64,000 nucleotides of DNA from Zoroaster sp. YZ-2022 (Eukaryota; Echinodermata; Asteroidea; Forcipulatida; Zoroasteridae). The stretch is from contig CM055816.1 in the NCBI GenBank assembly GCA_029582265.1, positions 39,440,466 through 39,504,465 on the forward strand. Reading direction: 5' to 3'. Under the pieces are notes generated by a model, which searched no databases, was not told where the DNA came from, and was given only the letters and a program-made list of their open reading frames with translations. Both the position numbers and the translations under genes were made by a program. The first letter of the stretch is position 1, and every line of letters begins with the position of its first letter. Shown one piece after another: positions 19,776-32,484 of this stretch.

Positions 19776-21170
19776 TCCAGTCCCAAGGATCTTTCACAAG
19801 TGGCTTGTTAGGTTTAGTGTGACAGAATATATACATATGTACATGTGTATAGCGTGTGTGTTATGTACATCACCTACATGTACATGATGAAGGGAATACA
19901 TGATGCAGGCTCAATGAGTTTTAGTGAAATGTCAAATGCAGATTTATCAGTACGTATCAAGCGTACCATTAAACAGGGACTCGGATATATCATTAATTGA
20001 CCTTTCTCCATTTTTATACAAGTTACATGCCGGTGTACATGTAGCTGTATGTCATCTAGGCCCTATAGGAAAACTAAGCAGCATCAGTTTTGTTGTATCT
20101 AAACTAAAGGTAAAAATATTGTAAAAAAGTCCTTTTGTCCAAATTCCTTTTTGTCTGAAATTTAGTAAAAGCCTGAGGTCCACTGGGGAAAAATAAATTT
20201 AAATAGCTACATGTATGCCTACACATATAGCAATTAGCATTATATATTTTATGTATTTTACACACGTTTTTTGGCCAGTACTGGGTTGATTTTGCTGAAT
20301 TTCAAGAGTGACGTCAGGAGAGTGATTTTTAGAGGTGACAGGGGCATTTGTCTCAGTGGATCTCGGACTTTTCTGAATTCTCAATTTTTAAAAAGGTTTA
20401 GGACTTTAAATAAAATGGCTTCTGAGCATTGTTTACCTCATGTTTAGATAATATTTATTTCCATGACATCTCCTCTTTAAAAATGGGAAAAAGGTACCAT
20501 GGATAAGTTATTATGCTAATGCAGTATCTGAGCTTCTCTTTAACTTGTACAGGACTGTAGGCATCGGTTACACTTCATAATATAATTTTTTTTCTGAACA
20601 GCATTTACTTGACAGGGGGTAATTTTTGTGTGCTACGGTCTGTGAATTGAAAATATTCACTATTAAAATTCAGATTTGAGAACCAATCAAGAATCCATGT
20701 CTTTTAAAGGCAAGTCAGTTCAAGGATATGTGGCTATCCAAAATTAATTTTAGGGATTGCAAAATTTCTCCCTTTTGCCCTCTGGATTCTACATTTGAAT
20801 GAAAACAAAACGGGATATTACAGTTACTTCATTCATTAAAAATGACTGGGTGGGTAATGGTTTGAATCCAAAGTTCCCTTGAATTGGATTAGTATTTTTT
20901 AATCTTTTGCCAAGCCGTGCTACACTGGCATTATCCTTCTTTCCTGTGGCCCCACTTAACATGCTATGTACTGTATACATATATATATATATACGAACAT
21001 CCAATGCCATGATTTAGAAACAAAACCAACAAGTATTACTGCAAAATACATGTACAGCATTTGCATTAAAGTAATTGTCCAAATTGCTATACATACAATG
21101 TACTTATATGTGTATCTTGCTTTGAATAAATCACGTACAATAAATACATAAATACATGTACATGTACATA
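19776..21170. other. AT-rich, no gene seen
   Basis: Contains acatgtacatg-type microsatellite patches and an (TA)n run at 20980-20994. ORFs are short and unrecognised. Confidence 0.45.
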
Positions 21171-21885
21171 CATTCAGGGAATACAAATATTTTCCTGAAC
21201 CGTCTATGGACTGAGTTTGACCAAAATAAAATTCTGAATAATTGATTTGGATGGTGCATGAGCGTAAAGTCGCACGATACCATTTCACAATACAGCGGGA
21301 AAAGTGAAAAATCGGAGGGGAGGTCTAATTTCTTTTGGTTGTTATATTTGCAATTTGTAAATCTTCTTATATCGAATTCCAAATTTTCAGTTCGATCAGA
21401 CAATTGAAAACCTCAATTCCAGGCCAATTTCTTTGGTAGCTTTTATCGTGTTCTGACAAACAACTTGAAACAAAGACGGAAACAAAGCCGCAAATCCTCC
21501 TCTGGTGGTCTGGGGGATCGCTGTAACCCCAAGTATTGGAAAGCTCTTGTTCTACTGAATCCAGAAATACCAATAACTCAATTGTTTAAATTTCCGACTT
21601 TACGCTCATTTTGTGGTGACAGGTCACATGTACAAAATCTACAAATTGCATACATTGTAAATCAGTGTCTTCAAATTATTTTCACCAAATTATTTTCGAT
21701 AACTTGTGGAGGCTTTTTCTGAACCGTCTTCAGACTGAGTTTGACCCAAATAAAATGCCGAATAATCGATTCGGATGCTACATGTAGTACATTAGTACAA
21801 TTGAAGAAATCTACAGATTACATGTAAATCAGTGTATTCAAATTATTTTCACAAAGTTTTTTTGATAACTTCTGGAGGTTTTTAC
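21171..21885. repeat. Tandem duplication with a nested element
   Basis: ctgaaccgtct..gactgagtttgacc and gaataat..gatt.ggatg occur at 21195-21260 and 21720-21780; aaatcagtgt.ttcaaattatttt occurs at 21659 and 21829. The first copy is interrupted by 21260-21607. Confidence 0.65.
21260..21607. mobile_element. 348-bp inverted-repeat element
   Basis: Ends GAGCGTAAAGTCG and CGACTTTACGCTC. It interrupts a duplicated sequence whose second copy (21757-21800) shows the approximate empty site. No target duplication is clear and no transposase is seen. Confidence 0.55.
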
Positions 21886-21923
21886 TTGGATCAAATTCAG
21901 GTAACTATAACCTCATAGAAAAT

Positions 21924-22362
21924 TAGTGCTGGGAGTAACTTTCATGGTCGGTTAACTGGTTTTAACCTGTCACCCAACGCAGGCGCGTGTCCAAGGGGGG
22001 GGGTCCAGGGGTCCGGACCCCCCCTGCTCGCGCCCCCTGTACGCTCCGCGCCAACCGATGGTGGCGCTCCGCTTAGATAGTCTCAGGCCAGACCCCCCCT
22101 GCTGAAAATCCTGGACACGCCCCTGCAACGGCTACACAAATTAGCTATACATGTAGATGGAAAATGGAACACCGTGTGTACATTTTCAATCAACAAGCAT
22201 CAATCAACTTCCTGCAATGATCGTTTCATAACCAATGCAGCAAAAACAAATCTAGAACAAAAAAAAATTTGTATTTTTTTTTTAAATATTGGTTTCGGTT
22301 AGGTGGTTAGCAAATTTCTAAATGGTTAGTGCAGTTTTGGCCGGTTAACCATCCCAGCACTG
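21924..22362. mobile_element. hAT-type non-autonomous element
   Basis: Ends TAGTGCTGGGA and TCCCAGCACTG with subterminal GGTTAACYGG. Flanking 8-mers TAGAAAAT and TAGAAAAC match at 7 of 8 positions, as expected of hAT. Contains a nested 146-bp element. Confidence 0.7.
21980..22125. mobile_element. 146-bp GC-rich element nested in hAT
   Basis: Ends CAGGCGCGTGTCCA and TGGACACGCCCCTG, flanked by CAACG on both sides (21975-21979, 22126-22130). Interior is G/C-homopolymer-rich (ggggggggg, accccccc). Confidence 0.75.
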
Positions 22363-22370
22363 TAGAAAAC

Positions 22371-23228
22371 TTACAGAAAACGTTATACATTGTATCACTA
22401 AAAAATGATGATGTTTGGAGAAGGCCATGGCTTCTATGTTGCCTTGGTCTTGGCCTTGGTGCCCCTTAGAAATATTTCCATAGACATTCTGATATTCTAA
22501 TGGAAGTGGCCTTACTTAGTGGCCTAGCCCTTACTCAGTGGCCTTGCCTCTACATTTATAAGAATGAAATTCCAGACCTTTGAGTTGTGGGGTGATGGGG
22601 GGGGGGGGGGGTTCTAGCCTGCATTATTTTCTTGATTTGATTTTTGCTCTTCACTAATGTACATACATGTACCTTAAAAGTACTGTATACAAAGTGTCTG
22701 CGGAAAATCCACAGGCAACTAAAGTGGGACTAACAACCAACAACCTTGTACATTTCGGGAACCGTGTACCCGAAAATCGGGTACCCGTAAACAATTTTGT
22801 AAAAACATGTACATGTACTCCCTATCCCTAATTTACCGTATACAATAACCAATATGAACACAAGTTTCTCTTGTTTTAGTAGAGTCACAATAAATGTGGA
22901 CTTACCGTAATAATTTCCTGCCTCTATATTAAAAACGACTTGTAGCATCCCCATTCCCCACACACATACCAAAATAATTCATGTGTCCAACACACACACT
23001 AATCCAATAACTGCGAACAGTACGCACAAATACCAACTGGTGATACTGGTATGACAGCAGTCAACTCAAAATAAACTAGATATATTATAACCAAAAGCTT
23101 GCAAGTCTGTGAAAAGCTGTCCACAAATGTTACTTCTAAAGCCTTTATCTCAGTTTTCTTCATTTTCTTAACAAAAAATCAGAGACTTCCATGTGTGGCT
23201 TAAATGTTCAGTTTGAATTAAAAAAAAA
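22371..23228. other. Non-coding sequence
   Basis: Includes a G(13) tract near 22598, a short dup of cttactYagtggcct (22510-22545) and a gaaaatcgggtacccg palindromic patch. No gene. Confidence 0.45.
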
Positions 23229-23513
23229 GTCATTTATGGGTAATTGAGTCATTTATGGGTAATTGAGTCATTTATGGGTAATTGAGTCATTTATGGGTAA
23301 TTGAGTCATTTATGGGTAATTGAGTCATTTATGGGTAATTGAGTCATTTATGGGTAATTGAGTCATTTATGGGTAATTGAGTCATTTATGGGTAATTGAG
23401 TCATTTATGGGTAATTGAGTCATTTATGGGTAATTGAGTCATTTATGGGTAATTGAGTCATTTATGGGTAATTGAGTCATTTATGGGTAATTGAGTCATT
23501 TATGGGTAATTGG
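23229..23513. repeat. 19-bp minisatellite, 15 perfect units
   Basis: Unit gtcatttatgggtaattga repeated about 15 times without a substitution until the last base pair. No spacers, so not CRISPR-like. Perfect identity implies very recent expansion. Confidence 0.97.
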
Positions 23514-23569
23514 AACAGTAACATTTCAACCCGGTAATGACAGTTCCCCGTAACCAGATACCGGCACAG

Positions 23570-24290
23570 CCTTGAATGTATACTGATTTTTTAACCACCG
23601 GAGCACTGAGCTTGCTGATGACAAGTCAACAAGAGTCATACACGTACACAATCAGCAGCATTATTTTGTCATATTAAATGCAAATAATGGACGACTCAAT
23701 TGCCCTTGTTAATTACAAAGTATTGCATAGTAAATATGCCGATGGAGGTTAGGCATACATATATTCCCTACACCCTAAGTCTAGATGGTCTGTCAAATCA
23801 ACAAAAGTGACTAATTACATGTAGCATTGGCAACATACATGTAGACTAGCATACATGTATTTTTATGATCAAGGATATCGGATTTCCAGTCGACGTAAAC
23901 ATTGATGTACTCTCTCTTTAATGAATGATTCACTGACCTTGTTTATATGCAGGGCGTCTGTGTACAATTAACTGGGACACGCATTGTAAATTTGCTGAAT
24001 TTCCTGGACAAGACAGTCCACGCTGTCCTTCATCAGTTTTTTGGTTAGCATGCCCCAGAATTCTTGATTTAACCTAGTTAAATTTCCCCCAGCCGGCACT
24101 CGACAAATTGAGATTAATCAAGATTTCTTCGGTTTGACTATGGATGCTATCCATTCCAAGGCAGTTTATCCGAAGAAAGGCTTGACTGGAGAGTGTTTTT
24201 TTCCTTGATTGGCAGTCACGCTTTTGAGAGGAATTGAATTTCACCTGCGGTGCATTGAGACAGGTGGCCGTGAACTTCATTTGTTGATGG
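23570..24290. promoter_or_regulatory. Unique island, strong enhancer-like words
   Basis: Contains ATGCAAAT at about 23679 (POU octamer), cccttgttaattacaaag at about 23702 (SOX plus homeodomain words), gagattaatcaag at about 24110, and facing CACCTG (24242) and CAGGTG (24261). Non-repetitive. No ORF. Candidate conserved non-coding element cluster. Confidence 0.4.
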
Positions 24291-24700
24291 AAATAGAGAT
24301 AGAGAGATGATAAAGAAATAGGGGTGGGGTTGTCTTGCTCTGATCAATACCAGATACCAACTGTCAAAATAACCTTGGGGGGTGGGGGGGGGGGGTGGTT
24401 ACGTGAAAATATCATAAATCATACAAATTTTACACTTCACAGCCACAAGTGATCACAATCTTGTTACCCCTAAACAATTGATGCGTCTTTGTTTGGTGCA
24501 AATTATTTTGCCCTTGTGGTTTTTGTTTTACACATATTTTATTCAGACACACTCAATTAATTTTTATTCAACATTATACATGTACATGTAGTAGTAGTGT
24601 TGTTCGCCGACAACACATGTTATTTCTAAGAATAGATTGACCCGATTCAAAGATTGACCTGATGCAAATTTGACGTACAGAGCGAGGCTATTTACTGTTA
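24291..24700. other. Non-coding
   Basis: Contains a G-rich tract (24377-24395). agacacactcaattaattt at 24545 recurs at 25001, so a 456-bp direct repeat brackets the next element. Confidence 0.5.
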
Positions 24701-24701
24701 A

Positions 24702-24918
24702 AGGGGCAGTGTCATCACGGTCAACAGGGCATGGAAATCGGAGTGCTAGTTTTAGATTAACTCGGTGACTAAAAATAATACCTCACATGATAAGGTCATA
24801 TTACCGTTGCTGCTGCATAAATGAGCCAGTAATTTTCAGTCACTGTGTTCATCTTAAACTAGGACACCGATTCCATGCCCTGTTGAAAGTCTGCTCTGAT
24901 TGTGACGATACTGACCCT
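24702..24918 (-). mobile_element. TTAA element, family I (copy I1)
   Basis: TTAA on both sides. Ends AGGGGCAGTGTCATCACGG and ccacgatactgacccT-type. Interior holds acagggcatgg and gtcactgtgttcatc words. Copies at 35548, 42261 and 56940. Confidence 0.8.
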
Positions 24919-24964
24919 TTAAGTTATAGTTTCTACTTTGTTGGGTGAACAAGATCTTACTTAA

Positions 24965-25000
24965 AGGGAAGTATCGTCATGATCAACAGGGCATGGAATC
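24965..25000 (+). mobile_element. Family I, one-ended fragment
   Basis: TTAA then agggaagtatcgtcatgatc and aacagggcatggaatc: only the terminal 36 bp are present. Confidence 0.7.
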
Positions 25001-25500
25001 AGACACACTCAATTAATTTGTATTCAACATTATTAGTCCTTGTTCATTTGACACATGTACATGTATGTAACCACATTGAGCTTCGAAAAAGATTCTTTCA
25101 TCATTACCAGTCAGAATAAAGTTGAACTTGACTGCATGTACGGTTTAATAAGCAGTGGCGGTGCTACGGGGTAGATTTAGTCACAATACTTATAAATGAA
25201 GGTTTTATTACATGTGTCTGAGTTGCCCCAGGAACACAGGATACAAAGTATTCGCCCAAATTTGAACATTGTGAGTCAGTCACATTGAAAACAGGGTATT
25301 ATCTGAATGAGGAACCGATAAAATAGTGTACATCAAAGCATATTCCCATGACCAATACAACACTTGTATCTTTATCATTTTTTTATGATAAAAAGATACA
25401 GGTAGGAGTAGCTATAACATGCAACAAGACAGGGCATCTAATCAATAGGATGGGCACGCTTCATATGAATGGGGAAAATAAATAATATTCGGTTTGAATT
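25001..25500. other. No gene seen
   Basis: AT-rich non-repetitive sequence. Confidence 0.4.
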
Positions 25501-25504
25501 TTAA

Positions 25505-25816
25505 CCCTCCTACTACTACAAGGGTCAAAAACAGTCAAAATGTTGATATACTTGCCAAGGTATATCTTGTGCACTTCAAAGTCAAACACTCTCAAACTTT
25601 ACGTGTAGTAAATAAGTACATTTACAGGTCAAAATGAGTCAACCATTTTTGACTGGTAAATGCATTGTCTGGTATTATTGAGGGTGGTCAAAATGACAGT
25701 AAAAACCAGTCAAAAATGCCTCTGTGTGCACATTTGGGTCAACAGTCAAAACAGGCAGTTGACTGGTTTTGACCTCTATAGCAACTTCCCACTAAAGTGC
25801 AGCTAGAGTAGGAGGG
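25505..25816 (-). mobile_element. TTAA element, family A (copy A3)
   Basis: TTAA at 25501-25504 and 25817-25820, ends CCCTCCTACTACTAC and AGAGTAGGAGGG. Reverse orientation of A2 and A4. Confidence 0.9.
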
Positions 25817-25820
25817 TTAA

Positions 25821-26139
25821 TATGAAATATTGCTGTTTCGTGAATATGACAAGTCGGGATGCATTTTCTCTGTTTCTTTGTTAAAAAGGGAGTGTACACC
25901 TTGGGTAATTACGTGTACCCAATCACACTACTGAATTATATAATCCAGTAAAAGCTTACTAGTCTCCAGGTAGGTATTACCACAGAGCAGCTGCTATAAG
26001 ACTCTACCTGTTCCTCCTAAGCTGAAGAGGATGTATATATTTACATGTACATGTATGTATTGATGTGAAGTTTGTTATGGTACCAAACATCCTGAAAAAT
26101 ATGCTGTCATATATTTGAGAAACATGAAATATATCAGGC
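25821..26139. other. No gene seen
   Basis: AT-rich; acatgtacatgtatg microsatellite patch at 26044. Confidence 0.4.
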
Positions 26140-26370
26140 ATGTGATTTCTCATTTTTGTTGTTGTTACAAATCTTCCATTGCCTCAACATTTTCAAGAAG
26201 AGAAGTTAGCCACCAAGGAAAAAAAGAAGATACCTCTAGTTTCTTGTTTGTGGGGATGTGGACAATCTGTAAATCCTCCAAAATGAAACATCCGGGAGAT
26301 TCAGGGGGCTTTGTCATCTAGACCAAACGGAGACCCAGGCCTGCTACCCATTTTTCAGGATTTTTTTACT
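26140..26370. repeat. Dispersed repeat N (copy 2)
   Basis: Second copy of the 16135-16420 repeat in the same orientation (tctgtaaatcctccaaaatg, ttcagggggctttgtc). Confidence 0.65.
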
Positions 26371-26494
26371 TTTGTCAAATCCACACCCTTGATACAAATT
26401 TGAACTGGATCACGACCGTAATCCATTTTCCACGTGAGAATGTATGCAAAAAAAACCCTGAAACTTTCACAGGTTGGTTTAACCTTTGTATATA

Positions 26495-27143
26495 CCGTAA
26501 TTTCCTGCGTATAAGACGCGGCTTATCTGACTTTCAAAGGTACGAAAACATCACTGCGTCTTATCTAACGGTGCGCCTTATCTGGTGTCGCTTGAGATCA
26601 AAGTGATGATTACCGCTTGTGTAACTTTCGGTGGACCTCAACCTAACAAAGCGGCCGTGTTTTCCAATGAAGGTCGTTAGCGCAAGATTTTCATGCATTC
26701 ATTCACCGTAAATAATACTCACGAAAGACCTCACTCGTGTGTGACGTACCAAAAGCAGAATTCCCCTGTTTCTAAAAATAGCATGCCCAACATCGTACAC
26801 GATCGCGCATTTTTATCTACAACGCTTTCTAATGACTAAGTCTCTATGCGATGTGTGCAAGGTTGTCAACTTTTGCCGTGTCTGTTTTTCACCTCGATTA
26901 TTAATCAGTGTATTACGCACAACACCGCGGGATCACTTGGGCCGCAACCAGACTACTTTCCTAGTACGGCGGCGGCGGCAGCATGGTCGTGCTATAGCGC
27001 TTCTGGCATGCACTGCACTACTGAGCGGTCATGGTGCGCCTTATACGGCGGTGCGCCTTGTACGTTGACACTTTAATCACATTCCCCCGATTCTGGGGTA
27101 ATGCGCCTTATACACCGAGCGTCTTATACGCAGGAAATTACGG
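26495..27143. mobile_element. 649-bp inverted-repeat element
   Basis: Ends CCGTAATTTCCTGCGTATAA and complement (about 25 bp), flanked by TA. Interior repeats gcgccttat/gcgtcttat words and is CpG-rich. No transposase; superfamily uncertain (TA target suggests Tc1/mariner). Confidence 0.75.
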
Positions 27144-27145
27144 TA

Positions 27146-27789
27146 CATGCAATTGGATCCCTCAAATCCCCTTTGAAAAGGTTTTTGAAAGGGGAAAAAG
27201 TGCTTGCCAACGATGTGTAGTGATTTCGTGTTGGAATGCATCTACAGTTTACATGGTAATATGTTCTGCACAGTTATGTCACCCTTTTTTCAGCAGTTCT
27301 GTCATCCCACTGGCACAATGGACTGAGAGAAGGAGGGTTGTATCTTGATTCAAAGAGAGTAATTGTATGTGACGGTCATGAAAATGAAGACTGCCAGTCT
27401 AGAAACCCCACTGTTTATTTTGTAACTGTACACTCTGCATTACGTAATCTCTGTTCATTCAATTGTATTTATTCTAATTAGGCTGGTGCCCTCAGTGATA
27501 TCGTTTATATTATTTCACGGGCTTCTACCTTCATAATATTCTTTACTGAAGACTGACCTATACGTACGTTTTATTCACACACGGGTAACTATCAACTACC
27601 AATGTTGTACCCCTCCCCTTTAAGCAACAATTGATCAATAATCCAGAACTCCAACAATGACATACATAGTACTTCCGACATCAATCAATCTTTTATCACA
27701 TTAATCCATACAGTGGTACAGTGTTAATCTAATTTTGAACAGTTTTTATGTGGTGATTGAATTGCGGTCATTGAGTTGGATTCCACCAA
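27146..27789. other. Non-coding
   Basis: Right-end-like family L phrase (ccaatgttgtacccctcccc) at 27600. No gene. Confidence 0.4.
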
Positions 27790-27793
27790 GTAA

Positions 27794-28472
27794 TGCTATG
27801 GTCCCACAGGAATATTTCGATCTTTCTGTTGAAATATATTTCGATTCTTGTTTTTTTTGTTATTTTTAATAATTTCGTCAAAATCTCATATAAATATCGA
27901 CAAAATATCTTTTTTCCGTGAGAATTTTTTTAATTTTTTATTTTCTCGACAATTTCGATCCATTTTCGATTTCATTTCGACGACTTTCGACTGTTTAGAT
28001 CATTTCGACTGGCATTTCGACAAATTTCGACTGTTTATAATGTTTAGATTGATTTCGATTTTTTGGGGATTAATTTTCGATTTTGTAAAAAACAATTGAC
28101 AAATGTTTCGATTTATTTCGACTGTTACGATTGTTTAGACTATTTAGACAGTTTAGATTTATTTCGACTGTTTTTCGAACTTTTAGACTGTTATGACTAT
28201 TTCGATTTCATTTTCGACAGTTTCGATAAAATTTCGACAAAATTTCGATAAATTTGATCGAAACTTCATCGAAAAATATTGGTCAGGTTTAATAATTTTC
28301 GATTAATGATTTTTTTTTGGACAAATCTCGACAAATCTCGACAAATATCGACAGTTTCGATTTTTTTAGACTCTTTAGACTATTTCAATTTTTCTCGAAA
28401 TTTTTTTGTAAAAAATCAAAAATCTTGACGAAACACGATCGAGAGAGTCAAAATCTCTGTGGGACCATAGCA
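27794..28472. mobile_element. 679-bp element made of TTTCGA/TTTAGA words
   Basis: Ends TGCTATGGTCCCACAG and CTGTGGGACCATAGCA, flanked by TAA on both sides. The interior is a run of degenerate words (atttcgactgtttagatcat, ttcgacaaatttcgactg). Two ORFs are only readings of this. TAA target suggests PIF/Harbinger-like. Confidence 0.8.
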
Positions 28473-28614
28473 TAAAGAAAGACTCCTCACTCTTTGATGA
28501 TAATCAGGTAGTTCATACATGTACGTAACTCCCCAAGGTTCCACTAGAAACTGAATGATTAATTGCAGCTAGCGATAAATTATATAGGCCTACTGCAAAA
28601 TGAAATGTGATTAA

Positions 28615-29163
28615 ATGGAAGGTACAACATTGGTATTGATGGCAAAACTGATTTTGTGGGTGTTTATTTTAGTTTATTTTAGTTTTGTTTTGTTACAAAT
28701 CAAGGCGTGCATTAATCAACCAACTTGTTAAACTTTCAGCCCAATGGGGAGTCTTATTAGTCTTGATAAGGCCATTCCAATTTTATTAGTTGGTTTACGG
28801 ATTTTTTTAGGTGCTGAAAAAGGTTGTCAGACAGAAAAAAAAAAGAATTAAAAAAAAAAAATATTCGGACCAATGTTTGAATATTCGTCGCCGGGCAAAA
28901 AAAAAGTACGGATTTCCAATTTTTATTTTTTTCGATTTTTCAACAAAATAAGTCGCCGCATCCGTAAACCAACTAATAAAATTGGAACAGCCTAAAAGTG
29001 TGAAAAAGTATTCACAATTTGCAAATGTGTTTGTGATAATTTCTCTGAAACGGAACTATTTTTCAGTGTGATTGGTACATGTATGTATTTACCGACTTCA
29101 CAACAGTTTAGATTTTGGTTAATAATTTGGTAATTTTGCAGTAAATACCAATGTGTCTCCCCT
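28615..29163 (+). mobile_element. Family L element with nested MITE
   Basis: TTAA at 28611, ends atggaaggtacaacattggt and taccaatgtgtctcccct, i.e. inverted. Contains the 28770-28992 insertion. L is an old family seen also at 35768, 38741, 55860 and 60169. Confidence 0.55.
28770..28992. mobile_element. PIF/Harbinger-like MITE
   Basis: Inverted ends GGCCATTCCAATTTTATTAG and complement (about 33 bp) flanked by TAA at 28767 and 28993. 223 bp. GGC... terminus with TAA target fits PIF/Harbinger. Confidence 0.85.
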
Positions 29164-29479
29164 TTGAATGAAACAAATGATAACATTTTAAATTGAAATA
29201 CGGATTAAAGCCAAGTGCTGTGACACTTGGTTATCTTGAAAAAAAAAGAAAAACCATAAATAATCACAGTTTTCCCATCAAACTTACTTGGTGTAAAGTT
29301 GATGATAACGGTATGAAACATATCTTGAAATATTTCTATCTTGTTGGGTGCTACATGTACCATTGTAGTAAAGTTAAATAAATAATTTTCCAAATAAGAA
29401 TGCCGTGTCATTCAAAGACAGAAATATTATGTTGGAGTACGTGAATAACAATCTCAATACATTCTCACTATTTTCTTGT
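29164..29479. other. Family L-like debris
   Basis: taatcacagttttcccatca and gttgatgataacggtatg match L-like interior at 3287. No gene. Confidence 0.4.
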
Positions 29480-29737
29480 TTGGCCAAAAAAAACCCAAAA
29501 AATCTGCAGTTTCTGGTCTCTGCGTACATCACATCAGATCCACTCATCGGCATTTTTAATTTTCTTTTTTTTTTCCCAAGAAACGGTGTCCAATTTCTGG
29601 ATCGATTGGAATTCTGCCGTGCTGTGTTTTAAACGACATTTTCACATATGGGTATGAACATTTGCCTGATTTGTGAGGCTTCTATTAGCCACCATACTTT
29701 GTACAATGTACATATGGAAAATATGGTCCCCGTGTAT

Positions 29738-30505
<768 letters not shown>

Positions 30506-30615
30506 TGTATCACATATTTCCCTGTTGAAAAAAAAGATTACCAAACAAAAAAGTACGTAACCGCACCAATTTTGAAGCCTACTGATGACCAGAAACTGGA
30601 GACTTTTTTGTCAAA

Positions 30616-31085
30616 TGACACAGTGAAATTAGCTGAATTTTTTTTTATACAGGTTGGTTTAATAATATCTTGATTCTTAAGTAGGCCTATGGATGCATTT
30701 TACAGACATTGAACACAAGAATAAACTGGCTTTATCAATGTACATGTGTATACTATATTCCTTGTGTTTTGCTTTTTCACCAGCAATTTTTGATTTCAAT
30801 TGGTATGTATTTCTGTTTTCCTTGTAAAAGGTCACTTTTTGTAATATCAGTTTCAAACAAGATATCTCACGAAATAATTAACCAAAGCATTCTAGAATTG
30901 GGTAGAAATTACAGGGCATTATTTCACTCAACAATTTAGCATAGCAAACAAATTTAGGTAGAAATATTTGTATGTAATCCAAATTTTTAATAGAGAATCT
31001 TGAATTTTGATTAGCAAACGGTAATTTTTGTATCATAGGGAAATTACTCACCAGAATTTGTCATGCTGTGTCATCTAAAAGTCAT
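30616..31085. other. Non-coding
   Basis: AT-rich with L-like phrases (acaggttggtttaataatat). No gene. Confidence 0.4.
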
Positions 31086-31089
31086 TTAA

Positions 31090-31448
31090 CCCTCCTATAG
31101 GTTTAACACTCAAAGACACTCAAAACATGTCTCTCTTAACCCATTGACTTTGTGCAGTGCACTCAAATACATGCAAACACATGTGGCTGTGTGATAGGAG
31201 GTCAAACCCAAAGACACTCAAAATTTGTATGTAACTCCCAACCCATTGACTTTGTGCAGTGCACTCAAATAAATGCAAGGACATGTGGCTAGGATAGGTC
31301 AAACCAAAACCACTCGACAGTACATACACAGCTCTGTGTGACTCTGTGGTTTGACCTACACCAATTGGCAATGCAACCAAAAATACTCAAGTGACTGTCT
31401 GTGGGTGCCGTGCTGACTGGGCCAAATTTCAGCCTGGGCATAGGAGGG
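31090..31448 (+). mobile_element. TTAA element, family D (copy D1)
   Basis: TTAA at 31086-31089 and 31449-31452; ends CCCTCCTATAGG and GCATAGGAGGG. Interior repeats aaagacactcaaaa and cccattgactttgtgcagtg twice. Confidence 0.9.
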
Positions 31449-31452
31449 TTAA

Positions 31453-32013
31453 TTTATTCATGTAATTACAATGTACTATATTTTTTATACCTTCTGTTCA
31501 ATTGAAGGTTCAATGAAGATTCCCATAGTAAAGTTCTTTAAAAAAAAAATCATAATTTTCGTGTTATTCTCCATTCATCCAGAAAAGCCCTGTGTATATA
31601 CCAAATGTATTCTGCACATGATGCAACTTGTGTACAGTGTAAATTATATTGTCATTATGCGATAGAGCTACATGTAGTCCCCTATTCAGTTCCGCAGCTA
31701 AATTAAATTAGCCCCTAGTGTTAAACACAGACCAGTGGTGATGTATACCCAATCAGGTTGACAATATTAGCAAAATGGAAAGATCCCAACATCTCTTTTC
31801 ACCAGTACCCATCCAACAAAAGCCTAGCAGAATGGAAAGTCCTCCCTTAGAGGGATTGCACACCATTGATGAAATTGCTGTAACTACATCCATAACTTAC
31901 AAGAATAAATGGAAATAATATGTTCGGAAACCACAATGTGAACAGCTTATTTTGTTGTACATATATTTAAACAAGAAAATTTATGAATGTATTCAGATTT
32001 GTTTGTACGCATT
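31453..32013. other. No gene seen
   Basis: AT-rich, not repetitive by eye. Confidence 0.4.
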
Positions 32014-32017
32014 CTAA

Positions 32018-32330
32018 CCCTCCTACTAATGCTGCACTTTAGTGGGAAGTTGCTGTAGAGGTCAAAACCAGTCAACTGCCTGTTTTAACCGTTGACCCAA
32101 ATGTGCACACAGGGGCATTTTTAACTGGTTTTTACTGTCATTTTGACCACCCTGAACGATACAAGACATTTACCAAGTGCTTTTACCAGTCAAAAACGGT
32201 CGACTCATTTTAACCTGTAAATGTACTTACTACACGTAAAGTTCGACAGTGTTTGACTTTTAAGTGCACTAGATATACCTTGGCAAGTATATCAACATTT
32301 TGACTGTTTTTGACCGTAGTAGTAGGAGGG
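32018..32330 (+). mobile_element. TTAA element, family A (copy A4)
   Basis: Left target CTAA; ends CCCTCCTACTAATGC and AGTAGGAGGG. Interior as other A copies. Confidence 0.85.
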
Positions 32331-32484
32331 TTGTGTGCAAAATGGATCACGCCCAGGATCTGTTTAAAATTTGTAATTCATTTCACGTTTTCTAAAACAG
32401 CTCACAGCATGTAATTTCTTGGGGTGTTTGGTACCATCACCAACTTCACATCAGTTAAGTTTTTAGCTAAAAATGATTGTTTAA

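Noticed and set aside
23229..23513. CRISPR array
   Set aside because: Units are contiguous with no spacers, and the context is eukaryotic. The same holds for the 44-bp array at 48600-50048.
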